A DNA stretch of 64,000 nt, taken from Dyadobacter sp. 676. Lineage in GTDB: Bacteria; Bacteroidota; Bacteroidia; Cytophagales; Spirosomataceae. A program made the translations under genes and the position numbers. The notes below the pieces were generated by a model. That model did not search any database. It was not told the DNA's origin and worked only from the letters and a program-made list of their open reading frames with translations. Every line of letters starts with the position of its first letter. The first letter of the stretch is position 1. The stretch lies in contig NZ_CP159289.1 in NCBI RefSeq assembly GCF_040448675.1, forward strand, positions 1,550,001 through 1,614,000. The letters are read 5' to 3'. This document shows, piece after piece, positions 8,890-19,395 of the stretch.

Positions 8890-9984
8890 ATGTATACCCA
8901 TCTGAGACGGTTTTTTACTATCGCCCTTGTAGCGGCAACATGCCTTTTTAACCTCCCGGCCCGCGCCGACGAACCTACCCAGCACGAAGCTGACAAGGTC
9001 GCCCAGGCGGTGAACGAGGAAGAGCATAAAATTGAACATAAGCTTGAAGAGCACGAGGAAGAATTCAACATCGGCGAGATGATCATGCACCACATTGCTG
9101 ACTCTCACGAATGGGAATTCACCCACGGAGTTGTGCTTCCCCTTCCCGTAATCCTTTATTCGGAAGACCGCGGCTTGGAGGTTTTCATGTCTTCGAAATT
9201 CCACAACGAACATCACGAATACAACGGCTACCATCTGGTACACGGCGATTCGGAGCAAATCGTACCGGTTGACGAATCCCGCAAAGTATACGACTTCTCG
9301 ATCACCAAGAACGTAGCATCCATGCTGCTGAGCGCCCTGATCCTGATCCTGGTCTTCACCAGCATCGCAAGCTGGTACAAAAACAGCAAAGGCAAAGCTC
9401 CGAAAGGTTTCAACTCGGCCATGGAGGTGATCATCCTCTTCATCCGCGACGAGGTTGTGAAACCGAACGTGGGCCCGCGCTACGAGAAATACCTCCCTTA
9501 CCTGTTGACGTTGTTCTTCTTCATTCTGATCAACAACATCATGGGCCTTCTTCCGGGATCGGCTAACCTTACCGGCAACATCGCCGTTACCATGACACTG
9601 GCGGTATTGACGTTCATCATCGTTCATCTGAATGCGAACGGCCATTACTACAAGCACCTTGTAAAACCAACCGGCGTTCCTGCCCCGCTGTTGCTGATTA
9701 TGATCCCTGTCGAGATCGTAGGTGTATTCATGAAGCCATTCTCCCTGATGGTCCGGTTATTCGCCAACATCACAGCGGGCCACATTATCCTGCTGAGCCT
9801 TTTCGGTCTGATCTTTATTTTCCAAAGCTTCGTGATCGCCCCGGTAATCTCATTGTTCGCATTGTTCCTGAACTTCATCGAGATCATGGTAGCGTTCATC
9901 CAGGCATTTATTTTCACACTATTGTCGTCCATGTATATCGGAAGCGCGATCGAAGAGCATAGCCACGCCGACCACGGACATTGA
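8890..9984 (+). CDS. atpB: ATP synthase F0 subunit a
   Basis: Forms the proton half-channels next to the c-ring. The 364-residue product is longer than the E. coli subunit because it has a signal peptide (residues 1-26, ending PARADE) and a His/Glu-rich periplasmic extension of roughly 100 residues, as is usual in Bacteroidota. The membrane part follows, with the conserved LMVRLFANITAGHI block carrying the essential arginine (equivalent to E. coli Arg210); the position after the glycine is His instead of Glu. The C-terminus is His-rich (EEHSHADHGH). ATG start, 61 bases after the preceding gene, 45 bases before atpE. Confidence 0.96.
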   Translation: MYTHLRRFFTIALVAATCLFNLPARADEPTQHEADKVAQAVNEEEHKIEHKLEEHEEEFNIGEMIMHHIADSHEWEFTHGVVLPLPVILYSEDRGLEVFMSSKFHNEHHEYNGYHLVHGDSEQIVPVDESRKVYDFSITKNVASMLLSALILILVFTSIASWYKNSKGKAPKGFNSAMEVIILFIRDEVVKPNVGPRYEKYLPYLLTLFFFILINNIMGLLPGSANLTGNIAVTMTLAVLTFIIVHLNANGHYYKHLVKPTGVPAPLLLIMIPVEIVGVFMKPFSLMVRLFANITAGHIILLSLFGLIFIFQSFVIAPVISLFALFLNFIEIMVAFIQAFIFTLLSSMYIGSAIEEHSHADHGH

Positions 9985-9990
9985 TTCTGA

Positions 9991-10293
<303 letters not shown>

Positions 10294-10305
10294 TAGCTTC
10301 CGAAA

Positions 10306-10379
10306 GGGGACCGTCGCCCCGGCGCGCTAGGCCCGGACGCGGCGTAAAAACATTCTCGTGGGAGCATTAGGCTTCCACG
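10306..10379 (+). other. Structured spacer between atpE and atpF
   Basis: Inside the 146-base gap, GGGG (10306-10309) can pair with CCCC (10317-10320), followed by a very GC-rich stretch. CGTGGGAGC at 10357-10365 pairs with GCTTCCACG at 10371-10379 around a five-base loop, with one G-U pair. No T-run follows, so it is not a classical terminator. It could protect the atpE message or reduce read-through to help make more c than b subunits. The role is inference. Confidence 0.45.
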
Positions 10380-10439
10380 AAATTTTAATAAGAAGAGAGA
10401 AGACTAAGATCATTCTTACACTCAAAAACTCATTTAACT

Positions 10440-10934
10440 ATGTCATTGCTTACTCCAAACCCAGGCCTTATTTTCTGGATGCTGGTAGTATTTTTGCTGG
10501 TGGTTTTCATTCTGGCCAAATTTGCCTGGAAACCTATCCTGAAAGGTCTCAAAGACCGTGAAAACGAAATCCAGGGTGCTTTGGACCTTGCCGAAAAAAC
10601 CCGTGCTGAAATGGCACAGTTGAAGTCGGACAACGAAAAACTGATTGCGGAAGCGAACGCTGTGCGCGACCAGATCCTTCGCGACGCGAAAGACGCTGCC
10701 GACAAAACCATCGCAGAGTCGAAAGACAAAGCGGCTATCGAAGCACAAAAAATCATCGAAAGCGCACGCGAAACCATCCGCAACGAACAGGCTGTGGCCG
10801 TGAGCAAAATCAAAAAAGAAGTCGCTACGCTTTCATTGGAAATTGCTGAGAAAGTACTGAACCGTGAACTGGCCGATAAAGCAGCGCAGGAAAAACTGAT
10901 CGCTGACCTGGCTTCATCCGCACGTCTTAACTAA
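10440..10934 (+). CDS. atpF: ATP synthase F0 subunit b
   Basis: Peripheral stalk subunit anchoring F1 to the membrane. 164 residues with one N-terminal membrane helix (about residues 8-28, LIFWMLVVFLLVVFILAKF) followed by a long charged coiled coil rich in Ala, Glu, Lys and Asp to the C-terminus, the standard b-subunit layout. ATG start directly after an A-rich leader. It lies 25 bases ahead of atpH. Confidence 0.95.
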   Translation: MSLLTPNPGLIFWMLVVFLLVVFILAKFAWKPILKGLKDRENEIQGALDLAEKTRAEMAQLKSDNEKLIAEANAVRDQILRDAKDAADKTIAESKDKAAIEAQKIIESARETIRNEQAVAVSKIKKEVATLSLEIAEKVLNRELADKAAQEKLIADLASSARLN

Positions 10935-10959
10935 TCAGCATTCTTAATTCAAAATTCCG

Positions 10960-11496
10960 ATGTCAGTAAGTATTGTAGCATCCAGATATGCAAAATCGCT
11001 GATCGAGCTGGCGAAAGAACAGAATGTTCTGGACACGGTTTATCAGGACATGCTGCTGTTCAAAGACACAGCGGACAAGAACCGCGGCCTGATGCTCGCA
11101 TTGAAAAGCCCCGTAGTGCGTCACGAGAAGAAATCGGGGATTCTGAAAGCTCTTTTCAAAGAGCGTGTAAGCCCCGTTTCATTCGCGATATTCGATATCA
11201 TCACCAAGAAAAACCGGGAGGCCATCCTGGACGAAATCGCGGTGGAATTTATCAAAGCTTATAATGCTTACAAGGGAATCGAAAAAGCGACCGTAGTAAC
11301 CCCTACCCCGCTGACCGACGAACTTCGTAAGCAATTCACCGATATTGTTGCCAAGGCAACCGGAAAAACGGTAGAACTGGCCGAAAAAGTAGACAATGCT
11401 TTAATCGGCGGATATGTGCTGACAGTGGGCGACCGCCAGATCGACGCTTCGCTGCGCAGCCGTTTGAACGAGCTTAAATTACAGTTAGTAAACTGA
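10960..11496 (+). CDS. atpH: ATP synthase F1 subunit delta
   Basis: Links the b stalk to the top of the F1 head. The 178-residue product has the family start SVSIVASRYAKSLIELAKEQ and the C-terminal ALIGGYVLTVGDRQIDASL motif. ATG start, 25 bases after atpF. Unlike the common bacterial order, atpA and atpG do not follow: a strong terminator comes 24 bases after the stop and the next gene is on the other strand. Confidence 0.96.
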   Translation: MSVSIVASRYAKSLIELAKEQNVLDTVYQDMLLFKDTADKNRGLMLALKSPVVRHEKKSGILKALFKERVSPVSFAIFDIITKKNREAILDEIAVEFIKAYNAYKGIEKATVVTPTPLTDELRKQFTDIVAKATGKTVELAEKVDNALIGGYVLTVGDRQIDASLRSRLNELKLQLVN

Positions 11497-11520
11497 AATT
11501 TTTATCTGCATAATTTGGAA

Positions 11521-11552
11521 GACCCGGCTGCGATGCGGCCGGGTCTTTTTTT
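11521..11552 (+). terminator. Rho-independent terminator of the atpBEFH operon
   Basis: GACCCGGC (11521-11528) pairs perfectly with GCCGGGTC (11538-11545) around a nine-base loop and is followed directly by seven T. It sits 24 bases after the atpH stop and just before the convergent gene end at 11556. Confidence 0.9.
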
Positions 11553-11555
11553 ACG

Positions 11556-12437
11556 CTAAACTTTCATCTTCACGACATTCTTGTAGCTCGTCTCGATTGC
11601 CTGCACCGGTGGCACCTTCGCGACGTCCTGCTCCACGAAGAAATGCGTCATACCTGCGAGTTTGCGATTATCGAAAATCTTCTTGAAATCGATCGAACCC
11701 GTTCCTACCTCGGCAAATGAACCATCTTTCTTGTCGATATCCTTCACGTGCCACAGCGGGAAACGGCCCGGATATTTCTTAAACAACGCCACCGGATCGA
11801 TGCCCGCTTTCACGGCCCAATACAAATCGAGTTCGAGCTTTACGAGCTTGGGATCGGTTTTACCGGCGATGTAATCGTAAGGCAGTTCGCCGCCGATTTT
11901 CTTGAATTCGAAATCGTGGTTGTGGTAGCCGAATTGCAGGCCCGCTTTCTTCGCTACTTCACCCGATTTGTTGAACAGATCGACATACTTCTTGTATTGG
12001 TCGATTGTTTTGCGCTCCGATTCGGTCAGGTAAGCACAATTCACATACTTTTGTCCGATTTCCGCTGCATCATCAACCGCTTTCTGCCAGCCGTTGCTTA
12101 ATGTACCCTTCGCCGTTTTATTCTCCACACCGGCGCCATAATGGCCGCTTACCGGGTTCAGGCCAAGGTCGCCCAGAATCTTCTTGAATTCCTTAGGCGT
12201 TTTCCCAAAAAACTTGCCGTCCGAATAACCGAAAAGTTCTACCTCCTTATAACCGATAGCGGATACTTTTTTCAGCGTGCCTAGAAGGTCTTTGGCTATT
12301 TCATTACGAAGCGTGTACAGTTGCAAGCCAATTGGCGAAGGGGCTTTTACGTCCAATTTCGGTAACATGGGCGCAGCCAGCATGAAAGCACTGGCTTTGA
12401 GGAACGATTTCCGGGAAATCTTTTCGTTGTAATCCAT
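11556..12437 (-). CDS. Exported sugar phosphate isomerase/epimerase-like TIM-barrel protein
   Basis: A 293-residue protein of the xylose isomerase-like TIM barrel family (AP endonuclease family 2 fold). The N-terminus SRKSFLKASAFMLAAPML resembles a Tat signal with RK in place of RR, so export is likely. Family signs are GLQLYTLRNEI at the first strand, YHNHDFEF in the middle, LELDLYWAVKAG, and WHVKDID near the end, which would carry the metal-binding His, Glu and Asp. The ATG at 12437 is preferred over the open reading to 12485, which would overlap the upstream esterase. It follows the esterase by 31 bases and is probably in the same operon; both look like secreted catabolic enzymes, substrate unknown. 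Confidence 0.85.
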   Translation of the reverse strand: MDYNEKISRKSFLKASAFMLAAPMLPKLDVKAPSPIGLQLYTLRNEIAKDLLGTLKKVSAIGYKEVELFGYSDGKFFGKTPKEFKKILGDLGLNPVSGHYGAGVENKTAKGTLSNGWQKAVDDAAEIGQKYVNCAYLTESERKTIDQYKKYVDLFNKSGEVAKKAGLQFGYHNHDFEFKKIGGELPYDYIAGKTDPKLVKLELDLYWAVKAGIDPVALFKKYPGRFPLWHVKDIDKKDGSFAEVGTGSIDFKKIFDNRKLAGMTHFFVEQDVAKVPPVQAIETSYKNVVKMKV

Positions 12438-12468
12438 TGGGTTAATGATCAAAAAAGTAAAAAATAAA

Positions 12469-14160
12469 CTACGGGGTAATATCAACGGCTCCGGACGCTG
12501 AAAGCTTGCGTTTCGTATCGTCGTCGAGCTTCCATTCCTGCGTGAAGTAATGATCGATCAGCAGATTAACGGACGAATCTTTAAAGAAAATAATGTCTTT
12601 GAATTCGGAAAGCTTGCGGTGCATCGCCGGTACAAAGGGAAAGCCTTCGTCCTTCGTGCCTGCCCACCACGGCAAACCCGAGCTTACCACCATATAATGC
12701 CCTTCCATTGGTACGACATAAAACAAGCCGTGCGAAGTGTCGGTCTTCTTTAAATGCACGGGAAGCTGATCGGCGTATTTACTGATCAAAGCATTGCTTT
12801 CTTTCGTCCCGAACAAGATTAGATTAGAACTTTCTATGTCGCTCGGGCGTACTTCTTTGTCGGCCAGCACGCGGGGAAAGAACATTACACGTCCAAGAAA
12901 CTCGCCCCGGTACTGCGACCAGCTCGCAGCCTGCGTAGCGATATCGACGCGCTTTTTCAGTTCCTCGGGAGAAGGATTGTCGGCCGTTCCGTACACATAC
13001 ACGTGACGCGAAGAGAACGCCGCATAAATAGGTCCCTCGGCGCCTTTTTTCTTGCCTGTGTAAATGGACATGATCGTCGCACCTTCCACGGCCCATTTGC
13101 CGGCGACCGACTCGCGGAATAACGTTACCACACTGTCTGTCTTCGCATTTACATTAGAGCCATCGATTTTAAGTGTCAAGGCAGCGCCCGGTTTGAATTT
13201 CGGATGGCCTTTCAGGTTTAGTGTAAACTTTTCCAGGTTTTTGGTCGTGATATCCAACGCATTTTCCTTGGTAAACTTCGCATCGATCTCGGCCAGTTTT
13301 CCATATGAAAACCGGTTAAACTGCACCCAGAATGCCTTATCGTATTTGTATTGCCTGCTTACAAACCGCACGCGGTTCGGATACGGATTGCGTTTGAAAT
13401 CCTTGAACCATTCGAAAATGTATTCATTGTCGTAGGCGTTCACCCAGCTATCGTGCTTCACGTCTACAAATTCTTTATAACTCACTTCCGCGCCCAGATC
13501 CTGCAAATGGCTCACCCATTTCTGCGTACCGGCCACGGGCACAACCGGGTCGGCATCGCCGTGGAAGAAATGCACGGGAAAATTAGTCGCATTGGGTGCG
13601 AGGTCGAATGTGCCTGCGGGCGGCGCGGGGCACACGGGCGCAATGGCCGCCCATATATCCGGGCGCGAGAGCCCGATCCAAAGCGTTCCGCCCCCACCCA
13701 TGGAGAGGCCGGTCAGGTAGGTACGGTCCTCGTCGATTTTAAACCGCATTTTAACGTCTGCCAGTACGTCGTATACGTCCTGCTCGGGAATGCCCTGGTA
13801 ACCCGCCGTTCCGCGCGCATAGGGTGAGGCTACAATGTAATCGACGTTATCCCATTTCGGAAAATAGCGGGTGGCTTCTACATCTGTTTCGCCCTCGGCA
13901 TTGCTTTTGCCAAATACGCGCCTCAATGCCAGCCGGTGGTTGGAGCCGGCCCCGTGCAGCATGATTACGAGCGGATATTTTTTGTTTTCGTCGAAATTCT
14001 CGGGAAGGTAGAGGCCATAGGGCTGCTCGGTATCGTCGGCGTCGGAGAAGAAGGTCAGGACTTGCGGGCCCGAAGGTAATTTTTGTGCAAACACGTCGGT
14101 ATTAGTTGCTGCAAGCGTGAGCGTTACGCCCAGCACAGCGCTTTTCCAGTTAGGTCCCAT
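12469..14160 (-). CDS. Secreted alpha/beta-hydrolase (prolyl oligopeptidase/esterase type)
   Basis: 563 residues with a signal peptide (cleavage after VFAQ, residue 25). The first half is an alpha/beta hydrolase: an oxyanion region PLVIMLHGAGSNH near 63-75, the nucleophile elbow GLSMGGGG near 155, and a late HGDADPVVP with the acid residue and a candidate histidine in VKHDSW. The second half (from about 280) has no recognisable catalytic motif and may be a binding domain. The family includes phospholipase/carboxylesterases and PHB depolymerase-like esterases, so carbohydrate or polyester esterase is plausible but unproven. It lies upstream of the exported TIM-barrel protein in the same direction. 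Confidence 0.8.
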   Translation of the reverse strand: MGPNWKSAVLGVTLTLAATNTDVFAQKLPSGPQVLTFFSDADDTEQPYGLYLPENFDENKKYPLVIMLHGAGSNHRLALRRVFGKSNAEGETDVEATRYFPKWDNVDYIVASPYARGTAGYQGIPEQDVYDVLADVKMRFKIDEDRTYLTGLSMGGGGTLWIGLSRPDIWAAIAPVCPAPPAGTFDLAPNATNFPVHFFHGDADPVVPVAGTQKWVSHLQDLGAEVSYKEFVDVKHDSWVNAYDNEYIFEWFKDFKRNPYPNRVRFVSRQYKYDKAFWVQFNRFSYGKLAEIDAKFTKENALDITTKNLEKFTLNLKGHPKFKPGAALTLKIDGSNVNAKTDSVVTLFRESVAGKWAVEGATIMSIYTGKKKGAEGPIYAAFSSRHVYVYGTADNPSPEELKKRVDIATQAASWSQYRGEFLGRVMFFPRVLADKEVRPSDIESSNLILFGTKESNALISKYADQLPVHLKKTDTSHGLFYVVPMEGHYMVVSSGLPWWAGTKDEGFPFVPAMHRKLSEFKDIIFFKDSSVNLLIDHYFTQEWKLDDDTKRKLSASGAVDITP

Positions 14161-14190
14161 TGGTTATACGAATTTTCGATGGCTAAATAT

Positions 14191-14222
14191 AAAAAAAAGG
14201 CAGGTCTTTCGACCTGCCTTTT
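14191..14222 (-). terminator. Rho-independent terminator of clpC
   Basis: AAGGCAGGTC (14197-14206) pairs perfectly with GACCTGCCTT (14211-14220) around TTTC. Read on the minus strand it is followed by a run of eight T (plus-strand A at 14191-14198), about 30 bases beyond the clpC stop. Confidence 0.9.
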
Positions 14223-14254
14223 AAGCTACTTTGTGCTTTCAGAGCGATGCAAAT

Positions 14255-16795
14255 CTAGTTTGCGAGCTCCTCTTCTTTTTTGCGAACACTAATAACGAGT
14301 TGTTCACTCTTTTCTTCATGATCGGCTACCAGTACATCGCCTTCACGCAGATCACCTTTCAGTATTTCTTCCGCTACGGGATCTTCCAGGTATTTCTGGA
14401 TCGCCCGGTTCAAAGGACGCGCTCCGTATTGCGGATCGTAACCTTTGTCGGACAGGAAGTCTTTCGCAGCGATGGTCAATTCGATTTCGTAACCGAGACC
14501 TTTCACACGGCTGAACAGCTTGCCGAGCGAAATATCGATGATGCGGTGCAAATCTTCGCGTTGCAGCGAGTTGAACACGATCACATCGTCGAGACGGTTC
14601 AGGAATTCCGGAGAGAATGCTTTACGCAATGCGCTCTGGATAGTACCTTTCATAATGTCGTCCTGGTTCTCGGCCCTTGCTTTGGTAGAGAAACCGATTC
14701 CTGTTCCGAAATCTTTCAAATCACGCGCTCCGATGTTCGAGGTCATGATGATGATCGTGTTTCGGAAATCGACCCTTCTGCCCAGACCGTCCGTCAGGAT
14801 ACCGTCGTCGAGCACTTGCAACAGGATATTGAACACGTCAGGGTGCGCTTTTTCGATCTCGTCCAGCAATACAACGCTGTATGGTTTACGGCGGATTTTC
14901 TCCGTCAGTTGGCCACCTTCTTCATAACCCACATATCCCGGAGGCGCTCCTACCAGACGCGATACGCTGAATTTCTCCATGTACTCGCTCATGTCGATGC
15001 GCACCAGCGAATCCTCCTTGTCGAACAAATAAGTCGCCAATACTTTCGCAAGCTCGGTTTTACCTACACCGGTTGGTCCAAGGAAAATAAACGAGCCGAT
15101 CGGTTTCTTGGGATCTTTCAAACCGACACGGGTTCTTTGAATCGCTTTCACCAGTTTTTCGATTGGCGGGTCCTGACCGATCACTTTCGCTTTCAGTTCG
15201 TCGGCCATATTCAGCAATTTCTTGCCTTCGTCCATCGATACGTTGGTTACAGGAATACCCGTCATCATCGCAACCACCTCAGCTACATTCTGTTCTGTAA
15301 CGGTATAGCGTTTCTGCTTGGTTTCCTCCTCCCATGCCAGTTTGGCTCTTTCCAGTTGGTCGATCAGCTTCTTCTCACGATCTCTCAATTGGGCAGCTTC
15401 TTCGTATTTCTGACTCTTAACAACCCGGTTTTTCTCCTGTTTGATATTCTCGATCTGTTCTTCGAGCATCAGAATATCCTCGGGAACGGTGATGTTGCTG
15501 ATGTGGACACGAGCACCCACTTCGTCGAGCACGTCGATAGCCTTATCCGGCAGGAAGCGGTCGGTAATGTATCTTTCTGAAAGTTTCACCGCCGTGCTGA
15601 TCGCCTCGGGCGTATAATTCACATGGTGATGATCTTCGTATTTGTCTTTGATATTGGTCAGGATCTGAACCGTTTCTTCGATGGAGGTCGCATCTACCAT
15701 GACCATCTGGAAACGACGGGCCAGTGCGCCGTCTTTTTCGATGTACTGGCGGTATTCGTCCAGCGTGGTAGCTCCGATACATTGGATTTCCCCGCGTGAC
15801 AAGGCCGGCTTGAACATATTCGAAGCGTCCAGAGAGCCCGATGCACCGCCCGCGCCTACAATCGTGTGCAGCTCGTCGATGAACAGGATCACATCCGGTG
15901 ACTTTTCCAGCTCGTTCATAACCGCCTTCATTCTCTCTTCAAACTGGCCGCGGTATTTGGTACCGGCCACGAGCGAAGCAAGGTCGAGTGTAACGACACG
16001 CTTGCCGAAAAGCACACGGGATACTTTTTTCTGAACGATCCGCAAGGCGAGACCTTCCGCGATGGCTGTTTTACCAACGCCCGGCTCACCGATCAGGATC
16101 GGGTTATTCTTCTTACGGCGGCTAAGGATTTGCGCTACGCGTTCGATCTCTTTCTCACGTCCGACGATCGGGTCGAGCTTGCCTACTTCCGCCATTTTGG
16201 TCAAATCCCTTCCAAAATTATCCAGAACAGGTGTACGGGATTTTTCAGCACCCTTGGATTCTTTACCGGAAGAAGAGCCTCCACCGCCTCCAAACATTCC
16301 GCCTCTGGCTTCATCATCCCCGTCTTCGGTCTCCGGCCCCATATGAGGTCTGGATCCGGATGATTGATATTCTAACATTTCCTTGATGACTTCGTAGTTA
16401 ACATTGAATTTATGCAATATCTGGGTACCTACATTGTCCTCGTCGCGCAGTATCGAAAGAAGCAAGTGTTCGGTGCCGATGAGCGTGCTCTTGAAAATCT
16501 TGGCTTCCAGATATGTGATCTTCAATACCTTCTCCGACTGCCTCGTCAGAGGGATATTCTGCAAATTTTTGACATTATTTGTGGCTGCACCTTTGGTTGC
16601 CTGCTCGATCGTCTGGCGGACATCGTCCAGCGACACGCCGAGTTTTTTCAGCAACCCTATGGCTACACCATCACCCTCACGGATCATTCCTAATAACAAG
16701 TGTTCTGCTCCAATGTAATCATGACCCAGGCGGAGGGCTTCTTCCCGGCTCATCGAGATTACTTCTTTCACTCTATTCGAAAATTTTGCTTCCAT
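14255..16795 (-). CDS. clpC: ATP-dependent Clp protease ATPase subunit ClpC
   Basis: HSP100 unfoldase that feeds substrates to ClpP. The 846-residue product has two N-terminal Clp repeats (about 1-145), a Gly/Ser-rich linker (150-185) typical of Bacteroidota ClpC, a first AAA+ module (Walker A GEPGVGKT 236-243), a middle domain with UVR motif ([13 protein letters not shown], about 463-476), a second AAA+ module (Walker A GPTGVGKT 573-580), and an IGF tripeptide (700-702) in the position of the ClpP-docking loop, so it should act with ClpP. Monocistronic by context, with its own terminator. No CtsR or McsAB genes are near. Confidence 0.96.
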   Translation of the reverse strand: MEAKFSNRVKEVISMSREEALRLGHDYIGAEHLLLGMIREGDGVAIGLLKKLGVSLDDVRQTIEQATKGAATNNVKNLQNIPLTRQSEKVLKITYLEAKIFKSTLIGTEHLLLSILRDEDNVGTQILHKFNVNYEVIKEMLEYQSSGSRPHMGPETEDGDDEARGGMFGGGGGSSSGKESKGAEKSRTPVLDNFGRDLTKMAEVGKLDPIVGREKEIERVAQILSRRKKNNPILIGEPGVGKTAIAEGLALRIVQKKVSRVLFGKRVVTLDLASLVAGTKYRGQFEERMKAVMNELEKSPDVILFIDELHTIVGAGGASGSLDASNMFKPALSRGEIQCIGATTLDEYRQYIEKDGALARRFQMVMVDATSIEETVQILTNIKDKYEDHHHVNYTPEAISTAVKLSERYITDRFLPDKAIDVLDEVGARVHISNITVPEDILMLEEQIENIKQEKNRVVKSQKYEEAAQLRDREKKLIDQLERAKLAWEEETKQKRYTVTEQNVAEVVAMMTGIPVTNVSMDEGKKLLNMADELKAKVIGQDPPIEKLVKAIQRTRVGLKDPKKPIGSFIFLGPTGVGKTELAKVLATYLFDKEDSLVRIDMSEYMEKFSVSRLVGAPPGYVGYEEGGQLTEKIRRKPYSVVLLDEIEKAHPDVFNILLQVLDDGILTDGLGRRVDFRNTIIIMTSNIGARDLKDFGTGIGFSTKARAENQDDIMKGTIQSALRKAFSPEFLNRLDDVIVFNSLQREDLHRIIDISLGKLFSRVKGLGYEIELTIAAKDFLSDKGYDPQYGARPLNRAIQKYLEDPVAEEILKGDLREGDVLVADHEEKSEQLVISVRKKEEELAN

Positions 16796-16860
16796 TGTGT
16801 AGCAATAAAAAGTGTTTATTATTCTAAACGCTACTTGATTCCCGTTTGTTCAAAATAGCC

Positions 16861-17526
16861 CTATTGAGACTTACAGGATCTTAACAAAACACTTTTTGCT
16901 TCCGGCCCCATATTAAACAGTAAATCAACGATACTTAAATTCCCCACAAAATCATTCCCGAAGGTCTGGTAATAAGGTGTCGGGCTGTAATATTTATGCA
17001 AATCCGGCTGTTTCCGGTTGTTTATGAGCGAAATAGCGTTTTCAACGACTTTGTCACCGCTTTTCACTCCTGACAAATTGTACTGAATATCTTTCCTTAT
17101 TCCAGTCAATCTAAGACAAATTGTCAACAATTCATAGTTCAGATCGACCAGGTACGTGGGCCTCTTTTCATAAATGCGGATAAACTCGTGGGCGTAATAC
17201 TCGTAAAACGGAGATTTCCCGTAAGCGGACTGCAGGCAACCCAGATGGCGCCTCGTCCAATCCTGGTTATAGTCAATCAAAATATCTTTTGTGGAGCTCG
17301 CCGGACCGTACCCTTTTACAGGAACTGTCAGCGTATCTATTTTATTGGTAGTGAGCACACTGCACCGGTTCCTGTAAGTCTGCTTCACATACCTCTCCTC
17401 AATATCAATGTAGACCCGGTCGTACTGTAATATACAAGTAAAATACTCTAAACAAGGCAGATACTGCAATTCAATCCGTACTTCCGTGGACTGGCCCTCT
17501 TTAACTAAAAAATCCGACACTATCAA
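16861..17526 (-). CDS. WbqC-like family protein
   Basis: 221 residues matching the WbqC pattern: an IELQYLPCLEYFTCIL opening, the KQTYRNRCSVLT block near 52-63 followed by a TLTVPVKG segment, ILIDYNQDWTRRHLGCLQSAYGKSPF (quoted in parts: ILIDYNQDWTRRH at about 83, SAYGKSPFYEYY near 100) and a leucine-rich LVDLNYELLTICLRLTG. WbqC proteins occur in polysaccharide clusters and in many Bacteroidota but their activity is not established. The start is uncertain: the open frame begins at a TTG (17526), a GTG lies at 17520, and no ATG precedes the conserved core. It is followed by clpC with a 65-base gap. Confidence 0.82.
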   Translation of the reverse strand: MIVSDFLVKEGQSTEVRIELQYLPCLEYFTCILQYDRVYIDIEERYVKQTYRNRCSVLTTNKIDTLTVPVKGYGPASSTKDILIDYNQDWTRRHLGCLQSAYGKSPFYEYYAHEFIRIYEKRPTYLVDLNYELLTICLRLTGIRKDIQYNLSGVKSGDKVVENAISLINNRKQPDLHKYYSPTPYYQTFGNDFVGNLSIVDLLFNMGPEAKSVLLRSCKSQ

Positions 17527-17625
17527 ATATGGTAAAGGCTTATGATATTATCAAAAAATTTATAATAATTATTTTGTACGGTCAGCAATGTTCAACAGCA
17601 ACTTAAATCATTACAATTCTCGACA

Positions 17626-18252
17626 TCAGAGGAAGATCGAGGTGTCTCCCAGGCCTTCGCGAACAATCTCGAAATCGTCCCCGTCTGCCTTTACGATAGT
17701 GGACGCCACATTGCCCCCGTAGCCACCATCCACAACCATATCCACCTGGTGCTGAAACTTCTCGAATATCAGCTCGGGATCGGTCGAGTATTCGATGATC
17801 TCGTCGTCGTCGCGGATGGAAGTCGTCACAATCGGGTTTCCTAACTCTTTTACGATCAAACGGGGAATAAGGTTGTCTGGCACCCTAATCCCCACCGTTT
17901 TTTTATTGGTATTCAGAAGCTTGGGAACACTACTCGTCGCTTCGAGAATGAATGTATACGGCCCGGGCAGCACCTTTTTCATGATTTTAAATGCGGTATT
18001 ATCCACTTTCGCGAAGTCGGCGATGTGGCTCAGGTCGTAGCAGATGAATGAAAAGTCGTTTTTCTGAGGCTTAATGCCTTTGATCCGGGCTATTTTCTCG
18101 ACGGCCCGGGTGTTGTAAATATCGCAGCCCAAACCGTAAACCGTATCGGTCGGATAAATCACCAAACCTCCGTCGCGAAGGCAATCCACCACCTGACGTA
18201 TCCGTCGCTCGTCGGGATTCTGGGGATATATTTTAATAAATTCAGCAGGCAT
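17626..18252 (-). CDS. tsaC: L-threonylcarbamoyladenylate synthase (Sua5/YciO/YrdC family)
   Basis: Makes threonylcarbamoyl-AMP from threonine, bicarbonate and ATP, the first step of t6A37 modification in ANN-decoding tRNAs. 208 residues with the YrdC fold signs: [18 protein letters not shown] near the N-terminus, KxR-type [23 protein letters not shown], and VGIRVPDN. The ATG at 18252 is chosen; the longer frame to 18294 would overlap the upstream glycosyltransferase by 11 bases. It could also be a YciO-type paralog, since the family is large. It lies 31 bases behind the glycosyltransferase stop. Confidence 0.85.
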   Translation of the reverse strand: MPAEFIKIYPQNPDERRIRQVVDCLRDGGLVIYPTDTVYGLGCDIYNTRAVEKIARIKGIKPQKNDFSFICYDLSHIADFAKVDNTAFKIMKKVLPGPYTFILEATSSVPKLLNTNKKTVGIRVPDNLIPRLIVKELGNPIVTTSIRDDDEIIEYSTDPELIFEKFQHQVDMVVDGGYGGNVASTIVKADGDDFEIVREGLGDTSIFL

Positions 18253-18283
18253 AAGGGAATTTTTACTTTCTGACCTAACAAAA

Positions 18284-19276
18284 TCAAAATGCAAATCCTT
18301 CCTGCGGGGCCATTTTTTTTAAGTTTTCGATATAGAACCGGTAGGCGAAATTCACCGGCAAATGCAACCGGCACATCAGGACGATCAGCTCCGTCTGCCA
18401 GCCCGGATTCTCGATATAGTTCAATAACCGGCGGAATCTGACAGCCAGTTCAAACTCCTGGGCATACAGGCATTTTCTGATAAATGTACGGATACGCGCC
18501 GCTAAAAGATCGAACTCCTTCTGATCGCGGTTGAGATCGTAGGCTTTATTGCAAACGGCGTAACAGGATTGCAGCATGCCGCTGCCCTTCTTGTAAACGG
18601 CCGTGGAAAGCGAAGTCTTTAAAACCCGTTTTTTGGTAAGGACCTCGTCCAGGTAGAAGTATTTGAAACGAACCGAAGAGCGGACCCAGAAATCGAAATC
18701 CTCGAATGCCAGCGTTTCATCGTAGCCCCCAAGCTGTTGCAATGCGGCCGTGCGCATCATCATCGTAGGCGTGCAGATGAAGTAGCGCTCAAGAATATTT
18801 TTGTAAACATCGCCCGAAGGGACCTTACCGGTTGCCCTTCCTTTCGAATCGGTTTCATAATGGTTATGCAACCGCTGACCTGATTTTCCGATGTAACGTG
18901 CATTCGTGAATACGACGGCATAGTTCTCTGAGAGCCGTTCAAATGCTTCCACTTGCTTTTCGACGCGGTCGGCGATCATCACGTCGTCGCCCGAAAGGTC
19001 GATGACATATTTTCCCTGCGCGATCGTCAATCCCTGGTTGAATGCCCTGCAAAGGCCGACATTGTAGCGGTTTCGGATTACCTGGAAGGCAGGTGCCTTC
19101 GCCCTGAAACTCTCGATCACACCCAGCGTATTGTCTTTACTGGCATTGTCTATAACGACCAGTTGGATGTACGGGTAAGTCTGATAAAAAACGGAAGTCA
19201 ATGCTTCCTCGATGTACTTCTCCTGATTATAAGCCGTCAGGATTATTGTAACGAGTGGTTTTTCCAAGTTTGTCAT
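18284..19276 (-). CDS. Family 2 glycosyltransferase
   Basis: 330 residues. The first ~210 form a GT-A fold: [18 protein letters not shown] at the start, [11 protein letters not shown] near residue 37-47, and the metal/nucleotide-sugar DLSGDDVM (DxDD-like) near 93-100, with the later [10 protein letters not shown] acceptor region. The C-terminal ~110 residues are helical and charged with no membrane span. Such enzymes add sugars to surface polysaccharide or glycoproteins. The neighbouring WbqC-like gene is compatible with a surface-glycan role, but no complete polysaccharide cluster is present, so donor and acceptor cannot be named. ATG start. Confidence 0.88.
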   Translation of the reverse strand: MTNLEKPLVTIILTAYNQEKYIEEALTSVFYQTYPYIQLVVIDNASKDNTLGVIESFRAKAPAFQVIRNRYNVGLCRAFNQGLTIAQGKYVIDLSGDDVMIADRVEKQVEAFERLSENYAVVFTNARYIGKSGQRLHNHYETDSKGRATGKVPSGDVYKNILERYFICTPTMMMRTAALQQLGGYDETLAFEDFDFWVRSSVRFKYFYLDEVLTKKRVLKTSLSTAVYKKGSGMLQSCYAVCNKAYDLNRDQKEFDLLAARIRTFIRKCLYAQEFELAVRFRRLLNYIENPGWQTELIVLMCRLHLPVNFAYRFYIENLKKMAPQEGFAF

Positions 19277-19395
19277 GTCGTGCGCTCCATTGCGGTCCCT
19301 TCATTACGGTGGTTATTTCGGAGGGGATAAGGACACCGCACCACAAAATTACCAACTACAAACCGGAGATGCCCAGAATGTTATTATCCGGCAAA

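Noticed and set aside
14231..15580. 449-codon plus-strand frame opposite clpC
   Set aside because: Antisense shadow. Walker A motifs of ClpC are on the minus strand.
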